Of a stretch of DNA of 64,000 bases, positions 18,492-27,142 are shown one piece after another. The DNA is from Lautropia sp. GTDB lineage: Bacteria; Pseudomonadota; Gammaproteobacteria; Burkholderiales; Burkholderiaceae_E. Numbering within the stretch: the first letter of the stretch is position 1; the number at the start of each line of letters is the position of its first letter. A program made the position numbers and the translations under genes. Under the pieces are notes generated by a model that had not been told where the DNA came from, made no database searches, and was given only the letters and a program-made list of their open reading frames with translations. The stretch covers positions 620,001-684,000 of the forward strand of contig JAUNAC010000001.1 of the NCBI GenBank assembly GCA_030527825.1, written 5' to 3'.

Positions 18492-18510
18492 GGCGCGGGC
18501 GGCCGGATGG

Positions 18511-18834
18511 TCAGATGAGATAGGACACCAATGGGTGTGCGGACAGTTCCCGGTACAGGGCGTCGAGCTGTTCGCGTGACTGGGCCATAAAAGTGGCCGT
18601 CAGCGACAGATAGGTATCCCCTTTGGATGTCCTTGTCTCCAGCGTTTTAGGATTAAAGTCGTCGATGTGTTTGTGCAGGATTTCCGTAACGGCGTCGGTA
18701 AACCCGGGCTCGTTCCGTCCCATGATTTTGACCGGAAAGAGCATGGGAAACTGCATGGGGTCGACCGCCTCGGGTTCAGGCCGGGTATTTTCGTTGGTCA
18801 GATGTTCGGATGGGGAGCGATGGGATTCGGACAT
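18511..18834 (-). CDS. DUF493 / YbeD family protein
   Basis: This 107-residue protein has the DUF493 core 'FPMLFPVKIMGRNEPGFTDA ... TSKGDTYLSLTATF' and ends 'LSAHPLVSYLI', matching the family's ACT-like fold. The function is unknown. The gene commonly sits directly before lipB, as here (19-base gap). I place the start at ATG 18834 because ggaga lies 6 bases upstream; the open frame extends to 18876 but without support. The N-terminal 30 residues are polar and probably disordered. Confidence 0.92.
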   Translation of the reverse strand: MSESHRSPSEHLTNENTRPEPEAVDPMQFPMLFPVKIMGRNEPGFTDAVTEILHKHIDDFNPKTLETRTSKGDTYLSLTATFMAQSREQLDALYRELSAHPLVSYLI

Positions 18835-18953
18835 GGCGTCTCCAATCTCGGGGTGACAAAGATCGTAGTTTGCCACGCCCGGCCGTCCGGTGTGATGGAG
18901 CCAGCTTCATGGGGCCTGACTGTCTGCTGCAGGAATGCGCGGCCACCATGGGT

Positions 18954-19805
18954 TTAGGAGGAAGCCTTGACAGTCTGATAAGCTGCAAACAGCTGTCTGA
19001 AAACCGGGCCGGGTACGCCCTGGCCAATGGGCCGTCCGTCCAGGCGGGTAATGGGCTTGACCTCTTTGGAGGCGGCGGTCAGCAGCAGTTCATCCGCGGC
19101 AAACACTTCGTCGCGATGGATGCGGCGGCAGGTGAAGGGAATGCCATGGTGCTGGGCCAGCTCCTGCAGCAGCGCATAGCGGATACCTTCGAGAATCAGA
19201 TGATCGTGGGGCGGGGCCAGCAGCTCGCCGTCCTTGACCACCCAGATGTTTGAGGAGGAGCCTTCCGTCAGGAAGCCGTCGCGGAACAGCACGGCTTCCG
19301 CGGTATCGGTTTCCACGGCGGCCTGACGCGCCAGAATGTTGCCGAGCAGTGAAATCGATTTGATATCGCAGTGCAGCCAGCGCTCATCAGGCAGGGTGAT
19401 GGCTGACAGGCCGTTGCCGATGCTTTCCAGCGTTGGCGGTGTGAACGGGTTGCTCATGGCAAACACCGTGGGCGTGGCGTGGGCCGGAAAAGCGTGGTCG
19501 CGCGGGGCAACGCCGCGGGTGATCTGCAGGTAAATCAGCTGGTTGGGCCATTGGGGGTGTCGCTGCACCAGGGTTTCGATCAGTTCGTTCCAGCCCGCTG
19601 GCGTCATGGGGCTGTCGATACGGACCAGCGACAGGCTGCGGGCCAGGCGCTGCAGGTGCTGGGCAAGGCGGAAAGGCTTGCCGTGGTAGACCGGAACCAC
19701 TTCATAGATGCCGTCGCCAAATAGAAAGCCGCGGTCGAGCACCGGAATGCGGGCTTCGGAAAGCGGCAGGTAACTGCCGTTGAGATAGGCGGTCTGTTGC
19801 GTCAC
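18954..19805 (-). CDS. dat: D-amino-acid transaminase (class IV PLP aminotransferase)
   Basis: The 283-residue fold-type IV aminotransferase has the PLP lysine in 'CDIKSISLLGNILARQ' (K149). It also has the family motifs 'RGFLFGDGIYEVVPVY' near the N-terminus and 'AVLFRDGFLTEGSSSNIWVV'. The 'CDIKS' context and the neighbouring dacC favour D-amino-acid transaminase over branched-chain aminotransferase or aminodeoxychorismate lyase. It would interconvert D-alanine and D-glutamate for peptidoglycan. The start is GTG 19805, preceded by caggag at 7 bases. It lies 30 bases after dacC and is probably part of the same transcript. Confidence 0.9.
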   Translation of the reverse strand: MTQQTAYLNGSYLPLSEARIPVLDRGFLFGDGIYEVVPVYHGKPFRLAQHLQRLARSLSLVRIDSPMTPAGWNELIETLVQRHPQWPNQLIYLQITRGVAPRDHAFPAHATPTVFAMSNPFTPPTLESIGNGLSAITLPDERWLHCDIKSISLLGNILARQAAVETDTAEAVLFRDGFLTEGSSSNIWVVKDGELLAPPHDHLILEGIRYALLQELAQHHGIPFTCRRIHRDEVFAADELLLTAASKEVKPITRLDGRPIGQGVPGPVFRQLFAAYQTVKASS

Positions 19806-19835
19806 CGCAGGCTCCTGTTCCTGTTTTGACAGGGG

Positions 19836-21065
19836 TTATTTGATCCAGAGGCGGATGGTATCCCACGTGCTCTTGAACCATCCAGCGCTTTTGACGGTTT
19901 CCAGGGCAACCAGCGGGCGCTCGGCGATGACCGTCTGACCCAGCCAGATGCGCAGGGTACCGATGCGCTGGCCTGCGTAGATGGGCGCCACGAGTGGTTC
20001 GGTACGTTCGATTTCACCCTTGATGCTGGCGATCTGTGCCCGCGGGGCGGTAATCAGCACGTCGTCGGCAAAGCCTGCCGCGATGGTGGCCTGCTGGCCC
20101 TTCCAGACCGGGGGGCGCTGGCCGGCGGGCTGGTTCTTTTTGTAAAGCTGCAGAACTTCGAAATTCTGAAAGCCGTAATTGAGCAGTTTCTGGGATTCGG
20201 TGGCCCGGGCGGTATCCGAGCTGGCGCCCAGCAGCACGGAGAGAATGCGCCGGGAGAACTGCGCACCGGCCGGATCGGTAGAACTGCGCTGGTCACGCCG
20301 GGCCGAGGCTACCAGGCAGTAGCCGGCGGCATCAGTATGGCCCGTTTTCATGCCGTCGACGGATGGGTCGATGGCGAGCAGCCGGTTCCGGTTGGGCTGA
20401 CGCACGCCGTTATAGGTGTATTCCCGCTCTGAATACAGCCGGTAGTGGTCGGGGAACTCCTGGATGATGTGGGCGGCCAGCAGCGCCATGTCCCGGGCAG
20501 TGGCATAGTGCTGTGGCGCCGGCAGGCCGGAGGCGTTGACGAAATGGGAGTTTTTCATGCCCAGGCGCTGTGCGGTGGCGTTCATGCGCTTGGCGAACTG
20601 TTCTTCGCTGCCTGCCACCGCCTCGGCCAGAATGATGGCGGCATCGTTGCCCGACTGGATGATCAGGCCATGCAGCAGCTCGTCCACCGTGGCGGGTTTG
20701 CGCGGGTCGACGAACATCCGGGAGCCGATGGCCCGGTAGGCAGCCTGCGATACCGGGGGACGCGTATCCAGCTGCAGGGTTTTGTCGCGCAGCGCCTCAA
20801 AGACCAGGTAGGCGGTCATCAGCTTGGTCAGCGACGCGGGTTCGACCTGCTCATCAGGTGCCTGGCTGTAGAGCACGGTATGGGTGCTGACGTCATAGAG
20901 AAACCAGGCGCGCGCAGCGATGTCGGGCGCAGGCACGGCACTCTGCGCCTGCGTTGTCATCGGGGCCAGGGCCATGCCGGCAGCCAGCAGCAGCACGGAC
21001 AGCTGGCTGCGCAGTCGGTGAGCCAGCGGGGTACGGAAAGGGGACATGGAAGCAGGCGCGGACAT
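19836..21065 (-). CDS. dacC: D-alanyl-D-alanine carboxypeptidase (PBP5/6 type)
   Basis: This periplasmic class C penicillin-binding protein trims the terminal D-Ala of peptidoglycan stem peptides. All three active-site motifs are visible: SLTK (S78-K81), SGN (138-140) and KTG (240-242, in 'DGMKTGHTDAAGYCLV'). There is a signal peptide ending 'TTQAQS', a C-terminal PBP5-like domain, and a C-terminal amphipathic helix ('SAGWFKSTWDTIRLWIK') that anchors the protein to the inner membrane. The 409-residue length is typical. Start ATG 21065 is plausible; ATG 21047 would give a shorter signal n-region and neither has a clear ribosome binding site. dat follows. Confidence 0.95.
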   Translation of the reverse strand: MSAPASMSPFRTPLAHRLRSQLSVLLLAAGMALAPMTTQAQSAVPAPDIAARAWFLYDVSTHTVLYSQAPDEQVEPASLTKLMTAYLVFEALRDKTLQLDTRPPVSQAAYRAIGSRMFVDPRKPATVDELLHGLIIQSGNDAAIILAEAVAGSEEQFAKRMNATAQRLGMKNSHFVNASGLPAPQHYATARDMALLAAHIIQEFPDHYRLYSEREYTYNGVRQPNRNRLLAIDPSVDGMKTGHTDAAGYCLVASARRDQRSSTDPAGAQFSRRILSVLLGASSDTARATESQKLLNYGFQNFEVLQLYKKNQPAGQRPPVWKGQQATIAAGFADDVLITAPRAQIASIKGEIERTEPLVAPIYAGQRIGTLRIWLGQTVIAERPLVALETVKSAGWFKSTWDTIRLWIK

Positions 21066-21237
21066 GTTGGCGTACCCGGGTGACAGTGGGTATTAATGAG
21101 AGGGCGCGCAAATTATGCCACCCGCGCCGGGGCAGGCTGCCGGTTGTGTGGGCCAGGAGGTCAAATGGCGTGATGTTCCGGCTGGAAGTGTCGCGTGCAG
21201 GGCACTGTGACCGGTGGCTGATCTGGCTATGCTGCCG

Positions 21238-21852
21238 TTAGAGAGGGCCGTGGCGACGGATCCGGGTCGCGATACGGTGAGCGGCCGCCGGATTTTTGCG
21301 CTGGCTGACCAGGTTGATCAGCTCTCGCAGAACATTGCGCAGCACATGCAGGTTGACACAGTCCTGAACGCGGGCTTCCAGCACCGAAGCGTTGGGGCCG
21401 AGTTCGGCCTCGAAGGCTCCCAGCATGGCGCGCTTGATGGATTGCAGTTTCAGCTCGGCCTGTGGGTCGACCGGCGCGGCATTCTGACGTGCGATGCCGG
21501 TCAGCGCGATCATGTCGCGCGAAATCAGCTCCTTGAGTGCGTCGGGCAGATCACTTGGGCGGACGATGGCGGGCATTTCACCCAGCGAGCGCCGGCCATC
21601 GAGCAGGTTCAGCAGCCGCCGCGCCGGGGTAGACATAATGCGGCGCGGGTTGTTGACGGTCTGCATGCCGGTTTCGGTCAGCGAAAACACCATGCGCGGA
21701 TTCGGCTGATCCCGGCCATCACCCAACGCCAGATGAATGGCCCGCAGCCGCGCCGATGGAATGCGTGAGGCAGTCCAGGAGCGTGGGGGTTCCCAGCTAT
21801 CGGGATCGGCGTGTTGAACCGGGTCGAGTCTGGCGATTTTCGGTGAAGGCAT
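21238..21852 (-). CDS. Uncharacterised protein, paralogue of its upstream neighbour
   Basis: I do not recognise a named family. The 204-residue product has a winged-helix-like middle segment ('MSTPARRLLNLLDGRRSLGE ... PDALKELISRDMIALTG', about 70-115) and a helical C-terminal part ('LEARVQDCVNLHVLRNVLRE'). The gene at 21917-22495 has the same plan with matching phrases, so the two look like tandem paralogues. The open frame runs to 21975, but I use ATG 21852, where the similarity-bearing part begins. No signal peptide or membrane helix is present. It is the last gene of a four-gene minus-strand run. Confidence 0.75.
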   Translation of the reverse strand: MPSPKIARLDPVQHADPDSWEPPRSWTASRIPSARLRAIHLALGDGRDQPNPRMVFSLTETGMQTVNNPRRIMSTPARRLLNLLDGRRSLGEMPAIVRPSDLPDALKELISRDMIALTGIARQNAAPVDPQAELKLQSIKRAMLGAFEAELGPNASVLEARVQDCVNLHVLRNVLRELINLVSQRKNPAAAHRIATRIRRHGPL

Positions 21853-21916
21853 CGTCGCGCGGCGGGCAGGACGGCGTAAAGCTCCAATGATAACGTGACC
21901 GACACGCGCGGAATTG

Positions 21917-22495
21917 TCAGGCGACCGGTGGGGTGTTGTTGCCAGCCGACGCCGGCGCGGCCAGCAGATCGGCAAAGGCGGGTGTCAGGCGCTGCAGCTC
22001 CGCTTCGGACTGGCAGGATTCGATCCGGTCGATCATCAGGGTGCTGAGCCGGCCGATCTGTTGCAGGAACAGGATGCGGGCCTGCGCGCGCTGGCGCGCC
22101 AGGCGCGTAGCGGCATCGTGTGCCGGATCAGGGCGCAGTGTGTGCGGTGCCATGGTGGCAGTGCCCGTGCCGGCGGGCCGGGCAGCGTGGCGGGTGCTGT
22201 CGCGCCGTATCAGCTTGCGCCGCTCCAGCTCGATCAGCGCCTCGGGCAGCCAGGGCTCGTCGATGATGCGGCGCAGTTCATCAATGGTCTGGGGCTCTTC
22301 GAAGAGCATGAGCAGCCGGGTAGCCTGCGGCGTTAGCGGCAGGGACGGTTGCTTGAGCTGGGCACTGCCGCTGGCGGTGCGGGCAAAACACAGCACGGGC
22401 CGGGGGGCGGCGGAGGTGCCGGCAGGCGTGGCCGATGCGGAGGACGGGGCGTGTGCGGTCGCGCGCGGACGCTCGATCAGAGTAGTGTCAGACAT
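21917..22495 (-). CDS. Uncharacterised protein, paralogue of its downstream neighbour
   Basis: The 192-residue product has an Ala/Pro/Ser-rich N-terminus, a segment 'LTPQATRLLMLFEEPQTIDE ... LPEALIELERRKLIRRD' that parallels 'STPARRLLNLLDGRRSLGE ... LPDALKELISRDMIALTG' in the next gene, and a helical C-terminus ('MIDRIESCQSEAELQRLTPA'). The middle part could be a winged helix, which would suggest a regulator, but this is weak inference. Its start overlaps the stop of the upstream alpha/beta hydrolase by 8 bases, so the two are probably cotranslated. The function is unknown. Confidence 0.75.
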   Translation of the reverse strand: MSDTTLIERPRATAHAPSSASATPAGTSAAPRPVLCFARTASGSAQLKQPSLPLTPQATRLLMLFEEPQTIDELRRIIDEPWLPEALIELERRKLIRRDSTRHAARPAGTGTATMAPHTLRPDPAHDAATRLARQRAQARILFLQQIGRLSTLMIDRIESCQSEAELQRLTPAFADLLAAPASAGNNTPPVA

Positions 22496-23135
22496 GTGTT
22501 CCAGCCAGATGGCGCAGAATCAGCGATTTCAGAAGGGGCAGCCGGCCATGGAAAAAATGGCCCGCGCCGGGAACGACAACCAGAGGAAGCTGTTGTGGTC
22601 GGGCCCAGTCGAGTACGCCCGTCAGGGGAACCACGTCGTCTTCCTCACCATGTATCACCAGCGTGTCCGCAGGGACCTGCTGTATCTCGAAGCGCGAGAC
22701 GGCTGGCCCGACGAGCACCATGGGGCGATGACTGACCGGGTACGCCCCGAGCCGTCCTATCAGCCGGGACTGAACGAAGGTGCCGAACGAGAAGCCGCCC
22801 AGCACCAGCGGCAGGGGACGCGGCAGGGTTGCTGCACTCTCGTGCGACAGAGCAAACTGCAGCACAGCCTCCAGGTCATCGGTCTCACCCTGGCCATGAT
22901 CGAAGGTTCCGGCACTGTCGCCCACGCCACGGAAATTGGGCCGCCAGCAGATGGCGCCTGCCTGCAGCAAAGCCCGGGCAATGGTCTGGGCCACCTTGTT
23001 GTGCATGGTGCCTCCCTGCAGCGGGTGCGGATGGGCAATCAGTGCCAGCATGCGCGGCGTCGTCGGGCAATCGAGCGCACACTCAATGGGTCCAACGGGG
23101 CCGGGAACAGACAGGATGCGGGTGCTTGGTTTCAT
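22488..23135 (-). CDS. Alpha/beta hydrolase, COG2945-like
   Basis: This 215-residue cytoplasmic alpha/beta hydrolase has the oxyanion-region motif 'IAHPHPLQGGTMHNKV', the nucleophile elbow GFSFG (Ser near 116), an acid loop 'VIHGEEDDVVPL' and the catalytic-type His in 'VVPGAGHFFHG'. 'NFRGVGDSAGTFDHGQGE' is characteristic of this small bacterial group, whose natural substrate is not known. It lies 61 bases after the VanZ-like gene on the same strand and overlaps the start of the following small gene by 8 bases. Confidence 0.88.
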   Translation of the reverse strand: MKPSTRILSVPGPVGPIECALDCPTTPRMLALIAHPHPLQGGTMHNKVAQTIARALLQAGAICWRPNFRGVGDSAGTFDHGQGETDDLEAVLQFALSHESAATLPRPLPLVLGGFSFGTFVQSRLIGRLGAYPVSHRPMVLVGPAVSRFEIQQVPADTLVIHGEEDDVVPLTGVLDWARPQQLPLVVVPGAGHFFHGRLPLLKSLILRHLAGTHV

Positions 23136-23196
23136 GGTAGACAGAGTGAGAAGGCGGCCGGTTTTGCACCGCCCCCGTGAGCAGGCATTGTCGGAT

Positions 23197-24357
23197 TCAG
23201 TGCGTGAAGTGATTCACGCTGGCCGCTGGCCGGGGCCGTCTGCCCGATGAGTTGGGGGCTTGCATGACAAAAAAATACAGCGCAGCCAGTGGCCACCAGC
23301 AGGCTACCAGATGCAGCAATCCGCGAAAGCCGGGTGTCGCCATGCGCATGTAGGTCGTCAGTGACTTTCGCAGCAGTGGCTGCAGGGCCATTTCCGGTGG
23401 GCTCAGCCATGCCAGCCCCAGACAGATGGCCACCAGTCCCAGGGCGAGGGCGCGTTGCCGCTGGCGGCCCTGCCGTACCAGCCACCGATAACCCAGCAGG
23501 GCCGCGACCAGGGCGGCGAACAGCACGGGCAGATCATGCTGCAGGCGGTGGGCACCGATATACAGATGCCAGGCTGCCGCCAGGCGCAGACACAGCGCTG
23601 TGATCAGGAGTAGCAGCCATGCCAGCAGGCGGTGGGCGGGTTGCGTCATGCATTGCATCAGCAGCAGGGCCGGTAGCAGGATGCTGGCGGTCACCAGCAG
23701 GATGCTGGTCAGGGGCGTGGCCCAGGCTGGCAGGGCGCCCGCCAGTGGCAGGGCTGGCAACAGGGCCTGCCCCGGCCAGGGGGACAGCGGGCCGACCACC
23801 AGGGGAAGTTGCTGCGGAACGATTTGTCCGAGCAGCCAGAGCAGTAGCAGCAATGCGGACAGACGCCGGTGCAGGTACTCACTTCCATTTTCGGGGAGCA
23901 GCTGGCAGAAGCGCCTGCGCAGGTGCTGCACCCGTATCGAGCGGGTCATGGGAACGACCAGCAGCGCGCCCAGCCATGCGCCCCCCCCGTTGGTGATCAG
24001 ATCCATCAGGGATGGCACCCGCCGGGGCAGATAGGACTGTATGGATTCCATGCTGAACGACAGCAGAGTGGCTCCGGCTGTAGCCGTCAGTATGGCTCCC
24101 CATAGTCCAAGCCGTCGCTGAAAGTGGCGTACCGTCAGATAACCGAAGCCGGCATAGGCCCCAACGTTGACGATCAGATCGCCCCAGGAATAAAAGCGTG
24201 GCAGCCCTGCGGACAACCAGGACCAGGGACTCGGGTGGCGCAGCATCCAGCCGGAAAAAGGATGCAGGGACAGATAGAGAATGGCGGCCAGCGCCATCGG
24301 CCAGAGTATGGGGTGGCTGCGCGGGTGCGTACTGCCGGAAGGGGTGTCGGAGGACAT
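23197..24357 (-). CDS. VanZ-like polytopic membrane protein
   Basis: The 386-residue inner-membrane protein has a VanZ-like N-terminal half ('SWGDLIVNVGAYAGFGYLTV', 'ESIQSYLPRRVPSLMDLITN'), the latter being the family's most diagnostic segment. The C-terminal half adds about six further hydrophobic helices and is not typical of short VanZ proteins. VanZ itself raises teicoplanin resistance, but most VanZ-like proteins have no known function. The ATG at 24357 is about 60 bases from the divergent birA start. Assignment to the family is by motif only. Confidence 0.85.
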   Translation of the reverse strand: MSSDTPSGSTHPRSHPILWPMALAAILYLSLHPFSGWMLRHPSPWSWLSAGLPRFYSWGDLIVNVGAYAGFGYLTVRHFQRRLGLWGAILTATAGATLLSFSMESIQSYLPRRVPSLMDLITNGGGAWLGALLVVPMTRSIRVQHLRRRFCQLLPENGSEYLHRRLSALLLLLWLLGQIVPQQLPLVVGPLSPWPGQALLPALPLAGALPAWATPLTSILLVTASILLPALLLMQCMTQPAHRLLAWLLLLITALCLRLAAAWHLYIGAHRLQHDLPVLFAALVAALLGYRWLVRQGRQRQRALALGLVAICLGLAWLSPPEMALQPLLRKSLTTYMRMATPGFRGLLHLVACWWPLAALYFFVMQAPNSSGRRPRPAASVNHFTH

Positions 24358-24429
24358 GGTTGAACGTTATAACATGGTTGCTATGCCCATGGACGACCAT
24401 GCCAGGCATGGTCTTTTGTGACATTCACT

Positions 24430-25305
24430 ATGAATAACGTACTGCTTCCTGATTCTGACGACCCCCGCACATTTCATGAGCTTGCCAGGGGACACCGTGA
24501 GGGCCGTTTGTGGGTGAAGTGGCAGGCGGTGCTGGATTCCACCAACCTGGAATTGATGCGGCGCCCGTCACTGCTGGATTGTCCGGAACGTGGGGAGGAA
24601 AATGTCAGTGGGTGCTCACCATCAGCTATATGGCTGATTGCCGGTGAGCAGACCGCGGGAAAGGGCCGGCGGGGCAAGGTCTGGAAAGCCGCCCCGGGCA
24701 GCGCGCTGACGGCGTCATTGGGGCGTGAGCTGCCGCCGGGCAGTCTGATCCACATGGCTGCGGTGCCGCTGGTGGCGGGTGTCGTACTGGCTGAATATCT
24801 GGCCCATTTGGGCGTGAAGGTCATGGTGAAGTGGCCGAATGATCTGTGTCGCATTCAGGACGATGCGTCGCAGGAGCTGGCCAAGGTCGGTGGCATTCTG
24901 TGTGAAGTGCGCAGCAGGGGGCCAGCGGGCCGGCTGGTGATCGGTTGTGGCCTGAATCTGCAGGGACTGCCGCAGGGGCTGGTCACGGATCAGCCGGTCG
25001 GCGCATTATTCGACACGCTCACCGAGGCACAGCGGGTCAGGATCGCGCTTGGGGTCGGCAGGGCGTTGCTGGCCGGTACTGACCAGCTGCTGGAAGAAGG
25101 TTTCAGCGCATTCTCGGCGCGGTGGCAGGCCGTCGATGCACTGGCCGGTCGTGCCGTGCGGGTGCACGGTGCTCAGGGGGTGCGGGATGCGATGGCGCTG
25201 GGGATTGACCATGATGGCAGGTTGCGGGTGCGCTATGAGGAAGGATCGGGCGAGGTTGCATTGCTGTCGGCCGAGCAGGTGAGTATCCGGCCCCGTCAGC
25301 GTTAA
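24430..25305 (+). CDS. birA: Biotin--[acetyl-CoA-carboxylase] ligase
   Basis: The enzyme activates biotin with ATP and transfers it to the BCCP subunit of acetyl-CoA carboxylase. Motifs: the biotinyl-AMP-binding loop 'AGEQTAGKGRRGKVW', 'VKWPNDLC' and 'KVGGILCEV', plus the C-terminal SH3-like domain ('LGIDHDGRLRVRYEEGSGEV'). There is no N-terminal helix-turn-helix, so it is a monofunctional ligase that cannot act as a biotin-operon repressor. ATG 24430 is preferred; a GTG at 24418 is in frame. In many Burkholderiales the next gene is coaX; here it is a short membrane protein instead. Confidence 0.94.
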   Translation: MNNVLLPDSDDPRTFHELARGHREGRLWVKWQAVLDSTNLELMRRPSLLDCPERGEENVSGCSPSAIWLIAGEQTAGKGRRGKVWKAAPGSALTASLGRELPPGSLIHMAAVPLVAGVVLAEYLAHLGVKVMVKWPNDLCRIQDDASQELAKVGGILCEVRSRGPAGRLVIGCGLNLQGLPQGLVTDQPVGALFDTLTEAQRVRIALGVGRALLAGTDQLLEEGFSAFSARWQAVDALAGRAVRVHGAQGVRDAMALGIDHDGRLRVRYEEGSGEVALLSAEQVSIRPRQR

Positions 25306-25350
25306 TGCCATCGCTGGCAGCCCAGGGTGATGGCGTCAATCGGCGCTGTC

Positions 25351-25379
25351 TTGAATGGCCCGGTCTGATCGGCTATGCT
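25351..25379 (+). promoter_or_regulatory. Candidate sigma-70 promoter
   Basis: TTGAAT (25351-25356) and TATGCT (25374-25379) are separated by 17 bases, about 50 bases upstream of the ATG at 25431. The spacing is ideal and the -35 is good, but the evidence is sequence only. Confidence 0.4.
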
Positions 25380-25430
25380 GCCGTCATGACGGGCGATGGC
25401 CCGGGCTATGGTTTCCTGTTCGGTCTTATC

Positions 25431-25781
25431 ATGTCCCTGCTTGAAGATCCTCCTGTCCAGCCCCGCGTCCGGCGGGGATGGAGCCATTATCTGCTGCCAG
25501 CGCTGGTGCTGGTGAATGTGCTGCTCATGCTGTCGCTGCTGGGCGTGGTGCCGCCCATTTTTGGTGATCAGCCCGATCCAGACCGGCTGGCACGGCAGAT
25601 CGATGCCGAGCGGGTTCGCGTCATGCCTGGTGGCTTGGCAGCGCTGGAAGCAGAGCCTGCCAGTCCTTCTCAGGATCATGCCGAGGCGCCGGGTGCACCA
25701 GCTCCTGCGGCAGCACGCCATGGCATTCAGGGTGGCGCGCCGGCCGCCTCAGTCGGATTCCGCCGTAAAGAGCGTCAGTAA
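25431..25781 (+). CDS. Short single-pass membrane protein, possibly a SPOR-protein remnant
   Basis: The 116-residue product has one transmembrane helix ('YLLPALVLVNVLLMLSLLGV') followed by 'DPDRLARQIDAERVRVMPG' and an Ala/Pro-rich tail. The helix plus 'RLARQI...ERVRV' resembles the N-terminus of the SPOR-domain proteins that follow birA-coaX in Bordetella-type genomes, but no SPOR domain follows, so it may be a shortened relative. The frame is open from 25305; ATG 25386 is an alternative start. The last 33 bases overlap the 3' end of the convergent FIST gene. No function is assigned. Confidence 0.65.
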   Translation: MSLLEDPPVQPRVRRGWSHYLLPALVLVNVLLMLSLLGVVPPIFGDQPDPDRLARQIDAERVRVMPGGLAALEAEPASPSQDHAEAPGAPAPAAARHGIQGGAPAASVGFRRKERQ

Positions 25782-26969
25782 GCCGGCCTGAGTGTGGCGC
25801 ACCTCGCGCTGGATTTCACCCTCACTGTAATAGCCGATCAGCGGAAAATCGCCCAGGGTATTGCGAATCATGCGCAGTTCGGCGCCCGGCTCGCGGAACA
25901 TGGTTCGACCCCGCGCGGTATCGCTGATATAGATGCCACCGCGAATGCTCAGGTTCCGCGCGGCGATGTCTTCCTGCAAGCGCGTCAGCATCTGCTGCAG
26001 GTCGTGGTGGGCAGCTGTGGCATCGGGGACACAGAAGCGCAGGCGTGTGTCGGTCTGTACGTCGACGGTCATGATGAGCCGGCCCCCGCTCGGGTCGATG
26101 TCCTCGACAACGGAGAGATCGAAATCGGCCAGCTGTCCCATGTCCTGACGGTTATTGCCACTCATGGCGGCATGGGCGGTACGGTATACCCCCATGTCCA
26201 CCAGGACGGCAGGCAGTTCCGCCAGCGTCACGTTGGGGGGTAGCGGCAGGGGATGATGCTCAAAAAATTCCTCGTCCAGCACATCCAGGGCGCGCTGTCC
26301 ATCCAGCTCCACGATGATGTTGTCATGGGCCTCGGTGATCTGATGTGCTCCGCCCAGGGGCTTGAACGCCTGGGCCATGCGTACCTGGACCGCCACGTCG
26401 TCCCGGAAAGCCACGCCAGCCAGGGAGCGCTGCCGCAGGACACGCTCCCCGGCGAAGGCGGGCAGCGGCTGCTCGGCTCCACCTTCGGTCAGTCCGCCAA
26501 ACAGGAAGCCGCTGCGAACCTGGGCGGCTGTCTGTTTCAGCTGGGTCATCACATCGGGGTGGCCCCCGTCGCCGTACACCAGTGCGGTCCACCAGGGGGA
26601 GGGCATGCCCGAGTGACGGCCTGGCAACGGGTCTACCGCCGAGAACACGCGCGTGCTTCCCTTGGGAAAGGTGCCGACCATGGCGGCGATCGCCGGTTCC
26701 AGGCGATAGTCACGATCCATGCCCATGATGCCGTTGGCCACGGTACCGGCCCAGCGCCGGATTCCGGTGCGCTGTTGCAGTAGGGTCAGAATCCGCTCGA
26801 CCTCCTGGTGCAGGGTGTTGCCGAGAAACAGAAAGCCCAGTGTCTCGGTATGCGCATCCGTGGGCGCAAGGGGTGCTGCCAGCAGACGGTCGACGATCTC
26901 CTCGACGCATTCCTGCCAGGACAGGTGGGCGGCATGTACAGAGCGAAAGGGGCGTGCAACGGGAGACAT
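25749..26969 (-). CDS. FIST-domain protein (FIST N and FIST C)
   Basis: The 406-residue protein resembles the FIST N/FIST C family, proposed sensory domains for small ligands. Evidence includes an N-terminal helical start with 'ETLGFLFLGNTLHQEVERIL', the middle 'VRSGFLFGGLTEGGAEQPLP', and the C-terminal 'NTLGDFPLIGYYSEGEIQ', which is the most typical FIST C segment. No output domain is attached. ATG 26969 is favoured because aagga precedes it by 9 bases; ATG 26978 is just upstream. The open frame extends to 27359, antisense to the FAH-like gene, and is not coding. Its neighbour is the FAH-fold gene, 173 bases upstream on the same strand. Confidence 0.82.
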   Translation of the reverse strand: MSPVARPFRSVHAAHLSWQECVEEIVDRLLAAPLAPTDAHTETLGFLFLGNTLHQEVERILTLLQQRTGIRRWAGTVANGIMGMDRDYRLEPAIAAMVGTFPKGSTRVFSAVDPLPGRHSGMPSPWWTALVYGDGGHPDVMTQLKQTAAQVRSGFLFGGLTEGGAEQPLPAFAGERVLRQRSLAGVAFRDDVAVQVRMAQAFKPLGGAHQITEAHDNIIVELDGQRALDVLDEEFFEHHPLPLPPNVTLAELPAVLVDMGVYRTAHAAMSGNNRQDMGQLADFDLSVVEDIDPSGGRLIMTVDVQTDTRLRFCVPDATAAHHDLQQMLTRLQEDIAARNLSIRGGIYISDTARGRTMFREPGAELRMIRNTLGDFPLIGYYSEGEIQREVRHTQAGLLTLFTAESD

Positions 26970-27142
26970 CGAGATCATTCCTTTTGGGCCGGCGGGCCAG
27001 TCGGACGATACCGGGTCGTTTGGACGTAAGGCAGCGTTTATTCTGGATGCGAATACCTGGCCAGGGAAGGCACGATGGCATCCGGGCGGTCGGGCGGACG
27101 GAAACTCCGGATCAGCGGCGGGATTCGCCCGTGCCGGCCGAC

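Noticed and set aside
21225-21238. The 14-base string GGCTATGCTGCCGT also found at 25371-25384
   Set aside because: One copy falls in a plausible promoter and the other just beyond a gene 3' end with no sensible target; two copies of 14 bases are weak evidence for a repeat family.
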